Origin: Bradyrhizobium sp. WBOS07
GTDB taxonomy: Bacteria > Pseudomonadota > Alphaproteobacteria > Rhizobiales > Xanthobacteraceae
Assembly: GCF_024585165.1 (NCBI RefSeq)
Contig: NZ_CP029008.1
Location: 3,286,001-3,350,000 of the forward strand
Reading direction: 5' to 3'
DNA: 64,000 nt
Shown here in pieces: positions 54,163 to 63,175 of the stretch (position 1 is its first letter; each line of letters begins with the position of its first letter). Below the pieces are notes generated by a model that saw nothing but the letters and a program-made list of their open reading frames with translations, ran no database searches and was not told the DNA's origin. The position numbers and the translations under genes are program-made.

Positions 54163-54769
54163 ATGCGATTGGCGGTCATTTCCGACATCCATGGCAATCT
54201 TGCTGCGTTGGAGGCCGTGCTGGCCGACATCAAGACGCGTGGCGTCGATCGTATCGTGAACCTCGGCGATTGCGTCACCAGCCCGTTGTGGCCGAAAGAG
54301 ACGTTCGAGGTCCTGCAAGCGCTGTCGTTGCCGACCGTGCGCGGCAACCATGACCGCTGGATCGAGGAATTTCCGGACGACAAGCTCTCGCCGGCAGGCC
54401 TGTTTGCCCGCAACGCATTGACCGCGGAGCAGCGCCGGGCACTGCTGTGCGGTCATAGCCACCGCCAGGCGGTCGTTCAGGGTCCCGGCAACCGTCTGGT
54501 CCTCAATCCGGGAAGCGTTGGCTGCCCGGTCTTCGCGGACCCTTCCCATCGCCGTTAAACTCGAACACCGCTCGCCTCACGCCCGCTACGCGATCCTCAC
54601 GAACAGAAACAAGCGCTGGCAGGCCGAGCTGCTGGCCCTCGAATATGATTGGGACGCCGCATCGGCGCGCGCTCTCGCCAACAATCGCCCGGAATGGGCG
54701 CATGCGATGTTGACGGGAGCGTCACATAGCCGGCTGCGCCGAGCGCGCAGCGCTCAGATCTCCGCATAG
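54163..54769 (+). pseudogene. Metallophosphoesterase remnant (internal deletion plus frameshift)
   Basis: ATG 54163 begins MRLAVISDIHGNLAALEAVLADI, split, then NLGDCVTSPLWP and VRGNHDRW, the first metal-binding blocks of YfcE-type phosphoesterases. Where the family has a ~55-65 residue segment with HGTP, this frame passes directly from LTAEQRRA to LLCGHSHRQ. After NPGSVGCPVFAD the frame shifts: the expected C-terminal (EHRSPHARYAIL, ALEYDWDAA) continues in the next frame (54518-54769). The first frame stops at 54558. Probably non-functional. Confidence 0.7.
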
Positions 54770-55170
54770 ATCTCCAGCAGATTGCCGTCGGGATCGCGGA
54801 AGAACAGCGTGCGGTGGCCGAAGGGCTGGTTCGTCGGCGGCGATACCAGCGCAACGCCCTGCCGCACCAGCTCCTCGGCACACGCATCGACCTCGGCTGC
54901 CGAGACCCTGAACGCCAGTTGCAGCGCGGCGCTGCCGGTCGGCATCGGCGCATCAGCGGCCGTGCGGCTCGGCCGCGCCAACGCCAGCGTGTTGGGGCCG
55001 AGGCCGTACTCGATCCAGTTCGGCGACAGCTCGCGCAGCAGCGGGAAGGCAAGAACGTCCTCGTAGAAGCGCCGCATCGCCGCCATGTCGCGCACGAAGA
55101 TGACGGTGTAGTCGATCGCGCGGATGGCATGGAAGGGCGATCGAGCCTTCGGGTTGGATGCGTCTGTCAT
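54754..55170 (-). CDS. VOC-family (glyoxalase/bleomycin-resistance) protein
   Basis: A 138-residue two-motif VOC protein: VIFVRDMAAMRRFYEDVLAFPLL, then LQLAFRVSAAEVDACAEELV and TLFFRDPDGNLLEIYAEI. Metal ligands would be near the start of each half and the final Glu. Catalytic class is not predictable. ATG 55170 is chosen; 55212 adds an unlikely extension. Overlaps the decayed phosphoesterase 3' end by 16 bp. Confidence 0.82.
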   Translation of the reverse strand: MTDASNPKARSPFHAIRAIDYTVIFVRDMAAMRRFYEDVLAFPLLRELSPNWIEYGLGPNTLALARPSRTAADAPMPTGSAALQLAFRVSAAEVDACAEELVRQGVALVSPPTNQPFGHRTLFFRDPDGNLLEIYAEI

Positions 55171-55225
55171 CGTGGCTCTCGTTGGTATGCCGGCACGTAG
55201 CCTGCGGATCACTTACCGCAAGCCA

Positions 55226-56377
55226 TCACTCCACCAGCTCCGGCCACGGCACGATGGTCGACTTCACCGTCTTCATCGCCATCGCGTCCTTCACGGCCTG
55301 CGCAACGCCGTCCTCCGTGAACGGATAGATCGTCTGCATCTTCAGCCAGGGATATTTGTCGGCGGTGCGGTACAGCATGTCGACGCCGAGCGGCAGGTCG
55401 TTGCCGGTGAAGCCCCAGGAGCCCAGCACGTTGAGGTCCTTGGTGCAGATGCGGTGCCAGGACGTCTCGATCGAGCCGGCGTCGGTGAACTGGCCCATCT
55501 CGACATAGGTGCCGCCGTCGCGCAGCATCTCGATGCCTTCGGGGCCCGCGGTCGGATGGCCCGAGCAGTCCATCACGAGATCGGCGCCGAAGCCGCCGAC
55601 GATATTCCGCACGCGATCGATGCGCTCGAGCGGCGACGTCAGCTCCTCGATGTTCACGGTCGCCTCCGCGCCGAACTCGCGGGCGAGCTTGAGCCGCGGC
55701 TCCTCCGGCGCGCCGACGCAGATGACGCGCCCTGCCCCCATCTCCCTGGCGGCTGCGACCGCCAGAATGCCGATCGGGCCCGAGCCCTGGATCACCACCG
55801 TGTCGCCCCAGGAAAAGCCGCCGGCGCGGGCCGCGCGGTTGAAGGCGCGGATGCAGGAGGTCAGCGGCTCGGACAGCGCGCCGAGGCGCAGCGACATGTC
55901 GTCGGGCAGCTTGTAGATCTTGGTGCCCGGCAGCATGTCGAGGTCGACATAGACGTATTCGGCCCAGCCGCCCCACATGTGCGGCGCCTTGTCGAAGCCG
56001 AGATAGCGGCCGTAATAGACCGGCGTCAGGCACTTGTTCGCGGTCTGCGGGTAGTGGATGCAGTAGTAGCAATGGCCGCAGGGCATCAAGGGCGGGATCA
56101 TCACCTTCGAGCCGACGGTCAGCGGCTTGCTCATGAAGTCCTCGGTGAACTCCTCACCGCATTCGACGATCACACCGCCGAGCTCATGCCCGAGCGTGAA
56201 CGGCCACGGCAGCGGCTTCGGCCAATGTCCTTTCAGGATATGCAGATCTGTGCCGCAGACGCCGCAAGCGCCGACCTTGATCAGCGCCGCCTTCCTGCCG
56301 ACCTTCGGCCACGGCACGGTGCGGATGACGGGCTCCGAGCCGGGACCTGAATGGGTGCAGACGCGGATCTGTTGCAT
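55226..56377 (-). CDS. Zinc-dependent alcohol dehydrogenase, MDR family
   Basis: A 383-residue enzyme with catalytic-zinc ACGVCGTD and GHELGGV, structural-zinc MPCGHCYYCIHYPQTANKC (four cysteines) and Rossmann VVIQGSGPIGILAVAAAREMGAGRVI. It should oxidise a secondary alcohol or polyol with NAD(P). GAGGAAA precedes the ATG. No regulator is adjacent. Confidence 0.9.
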   Translation of the reverse strand: MQQIRVCTHSGPGSEPVIRTVPWPKVGRKAALIKVGACGVCGTDLHILKGHWPKPLPWPFTLGHELGGVIVECGEEFTEDFMSKPLTVGSKVMIPPLMPCGHCYYCIHYPQTANKCLTPVYYGRYLGFDKAPHMWGGWAEYVYVDLDMLPGTKIYKLPDDMSLRLGALSEPLTSCIRAFNRAARAGGFSWGDTVVIQGSGPIGILAVAAAREMGAGRVICVGAPEEPRLKLAREFGAEATVNIEELTSPLERIDRVRNIVGGFGADLVMDCSGHPTAGPEGIEMLRDGGTYVEMGQFTDAGSIETSWHRICTKDLNVLGSWGFTGNDLPLGVDMLYRTADKYPWLKMQTIYPFTEDGVAQAVKDAMAMKTVKSTIVPWPELVE

Positions 56378-56470
56378 GGCTGTTTCCTCGCTGCCCGTCT
56401 GTTATGGTTGGTTGGTGCGGGCCTAAGGCGAAGCGTATGTGAGATGGGCGGTCGTGCCAAGCCGAAGTCG

Positions 56471-56539
56471 TAGCCCGCATGGAGCAACGCGGAATGCGGG
56501 ACCGGCGGTCCCGGATTGCGCCACGCTCCATCCGGGCTC
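56471..56539. repeat. Dispersed rhizobial palindrome
   Basis: TAGCCCGCATGGAGC ... GCTCCATCCGGGCT form long imperfect arms around GACCGGCGGTC. A common intergenic repeat type. The adjacent 56562-56623 stretch holds a second hairpin (CATCCTGA.../TCGAAGGATG). Together they fill 56378-56729, which has no gene. Confidence 0.65.
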
Positions 56540-56729
56540 CGGTGCTGCTACAAACTCCGCCGCCATCCTGAGGGGCGAGACGTGCGGCGCGCAGAGTCGA
56601 GCGTGGAGCCTCGAAGGATGACGGCGGAGTGTGTAGCCACAGTGCATGGCAGATGGTCATGCACCCAATTGTCTTGAGCGCCGATTAGCGAACGTGTAAG
56701 GCGCCGATAGTCTCACCCCAGGTATTCCC

Positions 56730-57971
56730 TTGAATCCCCTGCCCCAAAATCCCGTGGCCACGTCCGGCTCGTTCGCGGCCATGAAATCGGCGCCCTACCG
56801 TCTCCAGTTCGGCTCTTACGTGCTGGCGATGATGGCCGACAATATCGAGCACGTGATCAGCTATTGGGTGGTATTCCAGAAATTCCATTCACCGGCGCTG
56901 GCCGGTTTTGCGGTGCTGTCGCACTGGCTGCCCTTCCTGCTGTTCTCGGTCGCGGTCGGCGGGCTCGCCGACCGGTTCGATCCGCGCCGCATCATCCAGT
57001 GCGGCATGCTGCTGTTCATCGTCGCGTCGAGCGGATGGGGCTTCTTCTTCCTCACCGACACGATCCAGATGTGGCATGCGATGCTGCTGCTGGTGATCCA
57101 TGGCTGCGCCGGCGTGCTCTGGCAGACGCCGAACCAGCTCTTGCTCTACGACCTCGTGGCGCCTGCGGATCTACCGAGCGCGGTGCGGCTGAACGCGATG
57201 GCGCGCTATCTCGGCATCCTGGTCGGGCCGGCGGTGGGCGGGATCATCATGCTGACGCTCGGCACCTCCTACGGCATCATCTTCAACACGCTGTTCTACC
57301 TGCCGATGCTGTTCTGGCTGTTCTGGGCGCCCGTGCGCGACAAGAGCGTCGCGGCGCGGCGCTTTGCCGTGCGCGGCCTTGCCGACATCGTGCTGACCGT
57401 CCGCGCCATCGGCACCCAGCCGGTGCTGACGGCGATGACGTGGCTGGCCGGCCTCACCTCCTTCATGATCGGCAATGCCTACCACGCCCAGATGCCGGGC
57501 TTTGCCGGCGATCTCGGCCATGGCGATCCCGGCGTCTCCTACAGCGTGCTGCTCGCGGCCGACGCCGCTGGTGCGGTGCTCGCCGCTATCGCGCTGGAAT
57601 CCTGGGGACGCCTCAAGGGCACGCCGCGCACGGCGATCATGCTCGCGATGCTCTGGAGCCTGGCGCTGCTCGGCTTCGCACTGGTGCCGGTCTATCCGGT
57701 CGCGATCGCGCTCTTGTTCTGCGCCGGGTTCTTCGAGCTGTCGTTCAACACCATGGCGCAGGCGCTGGTGCAGTTGAATGCGCCGCACGACATTCGCGGC
57801 CGGGTCGTCGGCCTTTATAATATGGCCGGCCTCGGCATGCGCGCCTTCAGCGGCATCACGGTCGGGCTGTTTGGCGCGGCGATCGGTATCCACTGGTCGC
57901 TCGGCCTGTCGGCCACGCTGCTGCTGGCAATGCTGGTCGTGCTGCAATTACGGGCGACGAAGCCGGCGTGA
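56730..57971 (+). CDS. MFS transporter (EntS-like exporter)
   Basis: A 413-residue carrier from TTG 56730; ATG 56781 (KSAPYRLQFGSYVLAMMAD) is equally possible. Twelve helices; loop 2-3 VGGLADRFDPRRIIQCG and ARYLGILVGPAVGGIIML fit the enterobactin-exporter/EntS branch of MFS. No siderophore genes are nearby, so the substrate is open. Confidence 0.85.
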   Translation: MNPLPQNPVATSGSFAAMKSAPYRLQFGSYVLAMMADNIEHVISYWVVFQKFHSPALAGFAVLSHWLPFLLFSVAVGGLADRFDPRRIIQCGMLLFIVASSGWGFFFLTDTIQMWHAMLLLVIHGCAGVLWQTPNQLLLYDLVAPADLPSAVRLNAMARYLGILVGPAVGGIIMLTLGTSYGIIFNTLFYLPMLFWLFWAPVRDKSVAARRFAVRGLADIVLTVRAIGTQPVLTAMTWLAGLTSFMIGNAYHAQMPGFAGDLGHGDPGVSYSVLLAADAAGAVLAAIALESWGRLKGTPRTAIMLAMLWSLALLGFALVPVYPVAIALLFCAGFFELSFNTMAQALVQLNAPHDIRGRVVGLYNMAGLGMRAFSGITVGLFGAAIGIHWSLGLSATLLLAMLVVLQLRATKPA

Positions 57972-58105
57972 GCGGGCTTTGGGTGTGGCTTTTCGGGCGC
58001 ATTGTGTCTGTCCGTGACCGCCGCGGCCGATCCTAACGCGGCATTAACCCTATGCACCTTAGGGTCGTCCCGGACTCCGCCCGGGCGGGGGGTCGGGTGT
58101 TGAAA

Positions 58106-58717
58106 ATGGCGTTGGCGAACAAGAAATTTCTACCGGCCGCCGAGGAGCGTCGGCGCTTCCAGCGGGTGAAAGTGCACCTGCTCGGCCGCTACATGCTGCC
58201 GGACCGCCGCGAATTCCCCTGCCAGGTGATCAACATGTCGCCGGGCGGCCTTGCGCTGCTCGCCCCCGGCATCGGCAATGTCGGCGACCGCGTGGTCGCC
58301 TATCTCGACCATATCGGCCGCGTCGAGGGCAAGATCACCCGCATCATCGACAACGGCTTCGCCATGACGATCGGGGCGACGCCGAGGAAGCGCGACAAGC
58401 TCGCGGCCCAGCTGACCTGGCTCGCCAACCGCGACATCCTCAACCTGCCGGAGGACCGCCGTCACGACCGTATCGTGCCGCGCAACCCGATCGCGGTGCT
58501 GACGCTCGAGGACGGCACCAAGATGACCTGCCGTATCATCGACCTCTCGCTGTCGGGCGCCGCCATCGCCGCGGAGAACCGGCCGCCGCTGAAATCGACG
58601 GTCCTGCTCGGCCGGGTCCAGGGCCGCGTGGTCCGAAACCTCGAAGACGGCTTCGCGCTGGAGTTCCTGCACGAGCAGCCGATCGAGACACTCGAAGAGA
58701 GCGTTACCGCGCGGTAA
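58106..58717 (+). CDS. Tandem PilZ-domain protein
   Basis: A 203-residue protein (or 221 from ATG 58052). Two PilZ-like halves: RRRFQRVKVHLLGRYMLP with the QVINMSPGGLALL element (RxxxR and (D/N)xSxxG), and DRIVPRNPIAVLTLEDG with RIIDLSLSGAAI. Such proteins bind cyclic di-GMP, and the first half retains the arginines. Output partner unknown. A strong terminator follows. Confidence 0.85.
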   Translation: MALANKKFLPAAEERRRFQRVKVHLLGRYMLPDRREFPCQVINMSPGGLALLAPGIGNVGDRVVAYLDHIGRVEGKITRIIDNGFAMTIGATPRKRDKLAAQLTWLANRDILNLPEDRRHDRIVPRNPIAVLTLEDGTKMTCRIIDLSLSGAAIAAENRPPLKSTVLLGRVQGRVVRNLEDGFALEFLHEQPIETLEESVTAR

Positions 58718-58755
58718 AGCGCCAGCGCGGCAAAACCCCGTAATTTCCAGCCCTG

Positions 58756-58789
58756 AAGGCGGCCTCCGCGATGCGGACGCCGCCTTTTT
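58756..58789 (+). terminator. Rho-independent terminator after PilZ gene
   Basis: AAGGCGGC ... GCCGCCTT with an inner TCCGC/GCGGA stem and a TTTTT tract. Confidence 0.9.
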
Positions 58790-58877
58790 CATGCGTCGTG
58801 ACGGCGCCAGGGCCGGTTAACGCGCGGCCCGTTCGCAGAGGGAAATGGCGGTTCCGGCAGCGTTTGCGCGTTAATCG

Positions 58878-58915
58878 ATAAAATTTGAATCAATTTCAGT
58901 TGTTTCAAATTTTAT
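58878..58915. promoter_or_regulatory. 12-bp perfect inverted repeat, A+T-rich
   Basis: Arms ATAAAATTTGAA (58878-58889) and its exact complement (58904-58915) with a 14-bp spacer, 130 bp upstream of the cysteine-peptidase gene. Unusually A+T-rich for the window. Confidence 0.6.
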
Positions 58916-58917
58916 GA

Positions 58918-58945
58918 GAATTCGATTCAAGTATAGATCGAATTC
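58918..58945. promoter_or_regulatory. 9-bp perfect inverted repeat next to the first
   Basis: Arms GAATTCGAT (58918-58926) and ATCGAATTC (58937-58945), 10-bp spacer. Adjoins the preceding palindrome with a 2-bp gap. Together they look like tandem operators or a protein-bound upstream region. Confidence 0.6.
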
Positions 58946-59048
58946 GCCGCAGGTTTTACTTGCATTCGTCTCGACTTGACTTGGTCGACTTAGCGGCAAC
59001 GCAAAAGCTCCGTGCGAAATGTGGTCCCAACAAGAAACGGGGGCCGCA

Positions 59049-59672
59049 ATGTTTGACTTCAGGGGACAGGGGAAAGGGCTGGCGCTGGCCGCCATGCTCT
59101 TCGGGATCAGCGCGGCAGCGCAGGCCGGCGAAGGCCGTCTGCTCTACGCGAGCCTCGGTGACACCACGCGTGCACCGATCGGCTGGGTCGAATTCTGTGC
59201 GGACAACACCGCCCAGTGCCAGGGCGCACCGGCGCAGCCGCGCGACATCGTGATGTCGCAGGGCGCATGGCGCGACCTCGTCAAGGTCAATCGCTGGGTC
59301 AACGAGACCGTCAAGCCTTTGACCGACCAGGAGCACTGGGGCGTGATCGAGAAATGGTCGCTGCCGTCAGACGGTTACGGCGACTGTGAAGACTACGTGC
59401 TGTTGAAGCGCAAGATGCTGATCGATGCCGGATGGCCGCGCCAGGCCCTGCTCATCACCGTCGTGCGCGACAAGAAAGGCGAAGGACACGCGGTGCTGAC
59501 GGTGAAGACCGACAAGGGCGAGTTCGTTCTCGACAATCAGAACGAGAGCGTCGTTGCCTGGACCGAGACCGGCTACCGCTTCGTCAAGCGCCAGTCGCAG
59601 AGCGATCCCAACGTCTGGGTCTCGCTCGGCGATACCAAGCCGGCGGTTTCGACCGCCAGCGCAAGAGACTGA
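59049..59672 (+). CDS. Transglutaminase-like cysteine peptidase (BTLCP)
   Basis: A 207-residue exported protein with a signal peptide (GLALAAMLFGISAAAQA). Catalytic residues: Cys113 in GYGDCEDYVLLKR, His147 in GHAVL and Asp162 in VLDNQ. BTLCP proteins cleave periplasmic partners controlling biofilm adhesin retention (LapG-type) in some bacteria. No LapD-like partner is adjacent. A pair of perfect palindromes lies upstream. ATG 59049 has a purine-rich AAACGGGGG before it. Confidence 0.85.
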   Translation: MFDFRGQGKGLALAAMLFGISAAAQAGEGRLLYASLGDTTRAPIGWVEFCADNTAQCQGAPAQPRDIVMSQGAWRDLVKVNRWVNETVKPLTDQEHWGVIEKWSLPSDGYGDCEDYVLLKRKMLIDAGWPRQALLITVVRDKKGEGHAVLTVKTDKGEFVLDNQNESVVAWTETGYRFVKRQSQSDPNVWVSLGDTKPAVSTASARD

Positions 59673-59874
59673 GCAAGAGATCAGGAACGAGACAACAGGT
59701 TACGCGACCCGGTCACATCCCCACCCCTCCCCGTCCCAGACCGGTTCGCGCGCGGCCAGCCATCCCCCAATGGCTGGCCGCAACTTTTTTGGAGCCCAGC
59801 CTGTCCCCGGAAGCGTGGTGCAGCGTGTAACGCTGCGTCGCTGAATCGGAACCCGGTTTCCCGGGGCGTGGCAA

Positions 59875-60579
59875 TCACCCCAGCACGTCCGCAAGCCGCA
59901 GCTCGTCGGCCGCGGGGTCTTTCAGGAACAGCTCGGCTTCGATCTCGTCCAGGTGCGACAGCATCTGCGCGCGCGCGGCCTGCTTGTCGCGCTTGCGAAT
60001 GGCGGCAACGATGCCGGCGTGGTGCTCGGTGCCACAGGCCGGCGTGTCGTGGCGGCGATAGAGCAGAATGATGAGCGAGGAGCGCGCGATCAGCTCCTTC
60101 AGGAAGCCGAGATAGATGCTGTGTCCGCTCATCTCGGCGACGAGACGGTGAAACTCCCCGGAGAGCCGGACCGAGGCGCGGGCATCGCCGCGCAGCTCGG
60201 CTTCGCGTTCCTCTGCAAGATGCCGCTGGAGGCGATCGATCCAATCCGGCGTCACCGCATCGACGGCATGATCGACGATGGTGGGCTCGATCAGACGGCG
60301 CGCCTCGAACACTTCGCGGGCATCGGCCGGCGTCGGCCGCGCGACGAAGGCGCCGCGGTTCTTCTCGATGTTGACGATGCCCTCATGCGCGAGCTGCTGA
60401 AGCGCGGTGCGGACCAGCGTGCGGCTTGCGCCGTAGATCTCGCCGATCTCGTCTTCGCCGAGCTTGGTGCCCGGCAGCAGGCGGTGCTCGAGGATCGCAG
60501 CGGTCACACCCTCCCGGATGCGGCTGACGCGATCGTTCGCATCGGGCGCGTCGGATTTGGGACGGGGCTTGGCGGCCAT
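59875..60579 (-). CDS. GntR-family regulator with FCD domain
   Basis: A 234-residue repressor-type protein. Winged HTH: EGVTAAILEHRLLPGTKLGEDEIGEIYGASRTLVRTALQQLAHEGIV (in parts); effector domain (FCD) VFEARRLIEPTIVDHAVDA, GEFHRLVAEMSGHSIYLGF and EHHAGIVAAIRKRD, whose histidines bind metal. Divergent from the ABC importer operon and so a likely regulator of it. Confidence 0.9.
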   Translation of the reverse strand: MAAKPRPKSDAPDANDRVSRIREGVTAAILEHRLLPGTKLGEDEIGEIYGASRTLVRTALQQLAHEGIVNIEKNRGAFVARPTPADAREVFEARRLIEPTIVDHAVDAVTPDWIDRLQRHLAEEREAELRGDARASVRLSGEFHRLVAEMSGHSIYLGFLKELIARSSLIILLYRRHDTPACGTEHHAGIVAAIRKRDKQAARAQMLSHLDEIEAELFLKDPAADELRLADVLG

Positions 60580-60643
60580 GAGTTCGAGGTTGGGCTTGAG
60601 GGCTCGATCGACGACGTTCGCTCTCGAATGTTAGTCGACGAGC

Positions 60644-60673
60644 TGTATGCAATCACAGGCGAAAGTTTATACA
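60644..60673. promoter_or_regulatory. Candidate GntR operator
   Basis: TGTATG and TATACA half sites, inverted, separated by 18 bp in the divergent gap between the regulator and the importer. FCD-type sites often read TNGTATACNA-like; this match is partial. Confidence 0.35.
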
Positions 60674-60847
60674 ATCCGCGCTCATTTCGTGTGCAGGTGA
60701 TTGCGCACAGGGCGGACGGGACAGCGGGCCCGGATTCGATCTAACGATCTGACTCCGCTGCACAGTTTCGCAATTCGGCCGGCCAGGCGGCGGTTGGCAC
60801 GGACCTTGCGGAGAGAGCAGCAAGCACCGCCCCTCCTTGGACACGCC

Positions 60848-61834
60848 ATGGCCACTCCCGCCGCCCTCGAACTGGTCGCCGTCACCAAGCGCTATGACAC
60901 GACGCTGGCGGTCGACACCGTCAATCTGAAGATCCCGGCCGGCACCTATTGCTGCCTGCTCGGTCCGTCCGGCTGCGGCAAAACCTCGACCTTGCGCATG
61001 ATCGCGGGCCACGAGGCCGTCAGCGAGGGCGACATCATCCTGGGTAGCCAGAACGTCACCGACCTGCCGCCGGCCGATCGCGGCACCGCGATGATGTTCC
61101 AGTCCTACGCGCTGTTTCCGCATCTTACCGTGCTCGACAACGTCGCCTTCGCCCTGAAGATGCGCGGCATCGACAAGGCGACGCGCCACAAGCGCGCCGG
61201 CGAGCTGCTGGAGCTGGTGGCAATGAGCCAATATGCCGGCCGGCTGCCGGCGCAGCTCTCCGGCGGCCAGCAGCAGCGCGTCGCGCTGGCCCGCGCGCTG
61301 ATCACCGAGCCGCAGATTCTCCTGCTCGACGAGCCGCTGTCCGCGCTCGATCCGTTCCTGAGGGTGAGGATGCGCGGCGAGCTGAAGCGATTGCAGCGCG
61401 AGCTCGGCATCAGCTTCATCCAGGTCACCCACGGCCAGGAAGAGGCGATGGCGCTCGCCGACCACATCGTGGTGATGAACCACGGCCGGATCGAGCAGCA
61501 GGGCACGGCCCGCGACATCTTCCACCATCCCCGCACCGAATTCGTGGCGCGCTTCATCGGCGGCCACAACGTGCTCAGCGACGCCGGCAAGCTCATCGCG
61601 GTGCGCGCCGACCAGCTCGGCATCGCGCCGTTTGCTGACGGCGCGTTCGGCGCGCCGGCGCTGCTGACCCAGACCGAGTACCAGGGCTCCTACATCGCCG
61701 TCTCGCTCACGCTCGACGACGGCACCGCCCTGTTCTCCCACGTTCCCGAAGCCACTTTCGACGTCCACCCGTTCCGTCCGGGCGATCGCGTGCTGGCCAC
61801 CTGGGACCCCGCCAAGGCGCAACGCCTGCAATAG
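60848..61834 (+). CDS. ABC importer ATP-binding protein (polyamine type)
   Basis: A 328-residue ATPase. Walker A GPSGCGKT (39-46), Q-loop MMFQSYALFPHL, signature LSGGQQQRVALARAL, Walker B LLLDEPLSALD, and a C-terminal TOBE domain. ATG 60848 is preferred over the open frame from 60701. Closest to PotA/PhnT/FbpC ATPases. First gene of an operon with a binding protein and permease. Confidence 0.9.
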   Translation: MATPAALELVAVTKRYDTTLAVDTVNLKIPAGTYCCLLGPSGCGKTSTLRMIAGHEAVSEGDIILGSQNVTDLPPADRGTAMMFQSYALFPHLTVLDNVAFALKMRGIDKATRHKRAGELLELVAMSQYAGRLPAQLSGGQQQRVALARALITEPQILLLDEPLSALDPFLRVRMRGELKRLQRELGISFIQVTHGQEEAMALADHIVVMNHGRIEQQGTARDIFHHPRTEFVARFIGGHNVLSDAGKLIAVRADQLGIAPFADGAFGAPALLTQTEYQGSYIAVSLTLDDGTALFSHVPEATFDVHPFRPGDRVLATWDPAKAQRLQ

Positions 61835-61880
61835 CGCCCTTGATCTTGGAAAAATGCGCAACACTAGAGGAGTGAGGGAA

Positions 61881-63170
61881 ATGACCGAGACGACCAGGAC
61901 AACCGGCCTCAGCCGCCGCACGCTGCTCAAGGGCACCGCAAGTCTTGCCGGCCTCGCCGCCGGCTCCGGCGCCATCACCGGCTTTCCCTATGTGAAGTCG
62001 GCCGATGCCAAGGTGCTGCGCTATCTCGGCACCGCCGTGAACGAAGGCGACGACATCTCCAGGCAGTGTCTGAAGGACACCGGCATCAAGATCGAATACA
62101 TCACCGCGACCACCGACGACGTCACCAAGCGCGTGATGACCCAGCCGAACTCCTTCGACGTGCTCGACACCGAATATTTCTCGCTGAAGAAGATCGTGCC
62201 GTCGGGCAACATCCTCGCGCTCGATGCCCGCAAGATCAAGGAATTCGGCAACATCACGCCTGTCTTCACCAAGGGCGAGACGCCCGGCGGCAAGAAGATC
62301 GGCGGCCAGGGCACCGCGCCCTGGAAGGTGCTCTATCTCGAGGGCAAGGATTCCAAGAAATTCGCGACGTCGGCGACCGAATTCGTCACGCTGATCCCGA
62401 CCGTCTACAATGCCGACACGCTCGGCATCCGGCCCGACCTGATCAAGCGGCCGATCAGCTCCTGGTCCGAGCTGCTCAACCCCGAGTTCAAGGGCAAGGC
62501 CTCGATCCTCAACATCCCCTCGATCGGCATCATGGATGCCGCGATGGTGGTGGAAGCCTCCGGCAAGTACAAATATGCCGACAAGGGCAACATGACCAAG
62601 GAGGAGATCGATCTCACCATGAAGGTGATGACCGAAGCCAAGAAGGCCGGCCAGTTCCGCGCCTTCTGGAAAGACTTCAACGAAAGCGTCAACCTGATGG
62701 CCTCGGGCGAGACCGTGATCCAGTCGATGTGGTCGCCGGCGGTGACGAAAGTGCGCTCGATGGGCATCCCCTGCACGTTCCAGCCGCTCAAGGAAGGCTA
62801 CCGGTCCTGGGCCTCCGGCTTCTGCGTCTCCAAGGGAGTGTCGGGCGCGAAGCTCGAATGGGCCTATGAGTTCGTGAACTGGTTTCTATCCGGCTATGCC
62901 GGCGCCTATCTCAATCGCCAGGGCTATTACTCCGCCGTGCTCTCCACCGCGAAGGCGCATATGGAGCCCTACGAGTGGGCCTATTGGATGGAAGGCAAGC
63001 CGGCCGAGAAGGACATCAAGGCGCCCGACGGCTCGCTGCTCGAAAAGGCCGGCGCGGTGCGCGACGGCGGCTCCTACGAGGACCGCATGGGCGGCGTCGC
63101 CTGCTGGAACGCGGTGATGGACGAGAACGACTACATGGTCCGCAAGTGGAATGAGTTCATCGCGGCGTAG
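61881..63170 (+). CDS. Extracellular solute-binding protein (polyamine/PotD-like)
   Basis: A 429-residue precursor with a Tat signal (LSRRTLLKGTASLAGLAAG). Ligand domain features include RYLGTAVNEGDDISRQCLKDTGIKIEYI, in parts, and FDVLDTEYFSLK, and it ends NDYMVRKWNEFIAA. It resembles type 2 binding proteins for spermidine/putrescine and related cations. Sits 46 bp after the ATPase gene. Substrate unconfirmed. Confidence 0.88.
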   Translation: MTETTRTTGLSRRTLLKGTASLAGLAAGSGAITGFPYVKSADAKVLRYLGTAVNEGDDISRQCLKDTGIKIEYITATTDDVTKRVMTQPNSFDVLDTEYFSLKKIVPSGNILALDARKIKEFGNITPVFTKGETPGGKKIGGQGTAPWKVLYLEGKDSKKFATSATEFVTLIPTVYNADTLGIRPDLIKRPISSWSELLNPEFKGKASILNIPSIGIMDAAMVVEASGKYKYADKGNMTKEEIDLTMKVMTEAKKAGQFRAFWKDFNESVNLMASGETVIQSMWSPAVTKVRSMGIPCTFQPLKEGYRSWASGFCVSKGVSGAKLEWAYEFVNWFLSGYAGAYLNRQGYYSAVLSTAKAHMEPYEWAYWMEGKPAEKDIKAPDGSLLEKAGAVRDGGSYEDRMGGVACWNAVMDENDYMVRKWNEFIAA

Positions 63171-63175
63171 CGCAC

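Noticed and set aside
53899..54549. A 216-codon minus-strand ORF opposite the phosphoesterase remnant
   Set aside because: It is antisense to recognisable phosphoesterase motifs and shows no family of its own.
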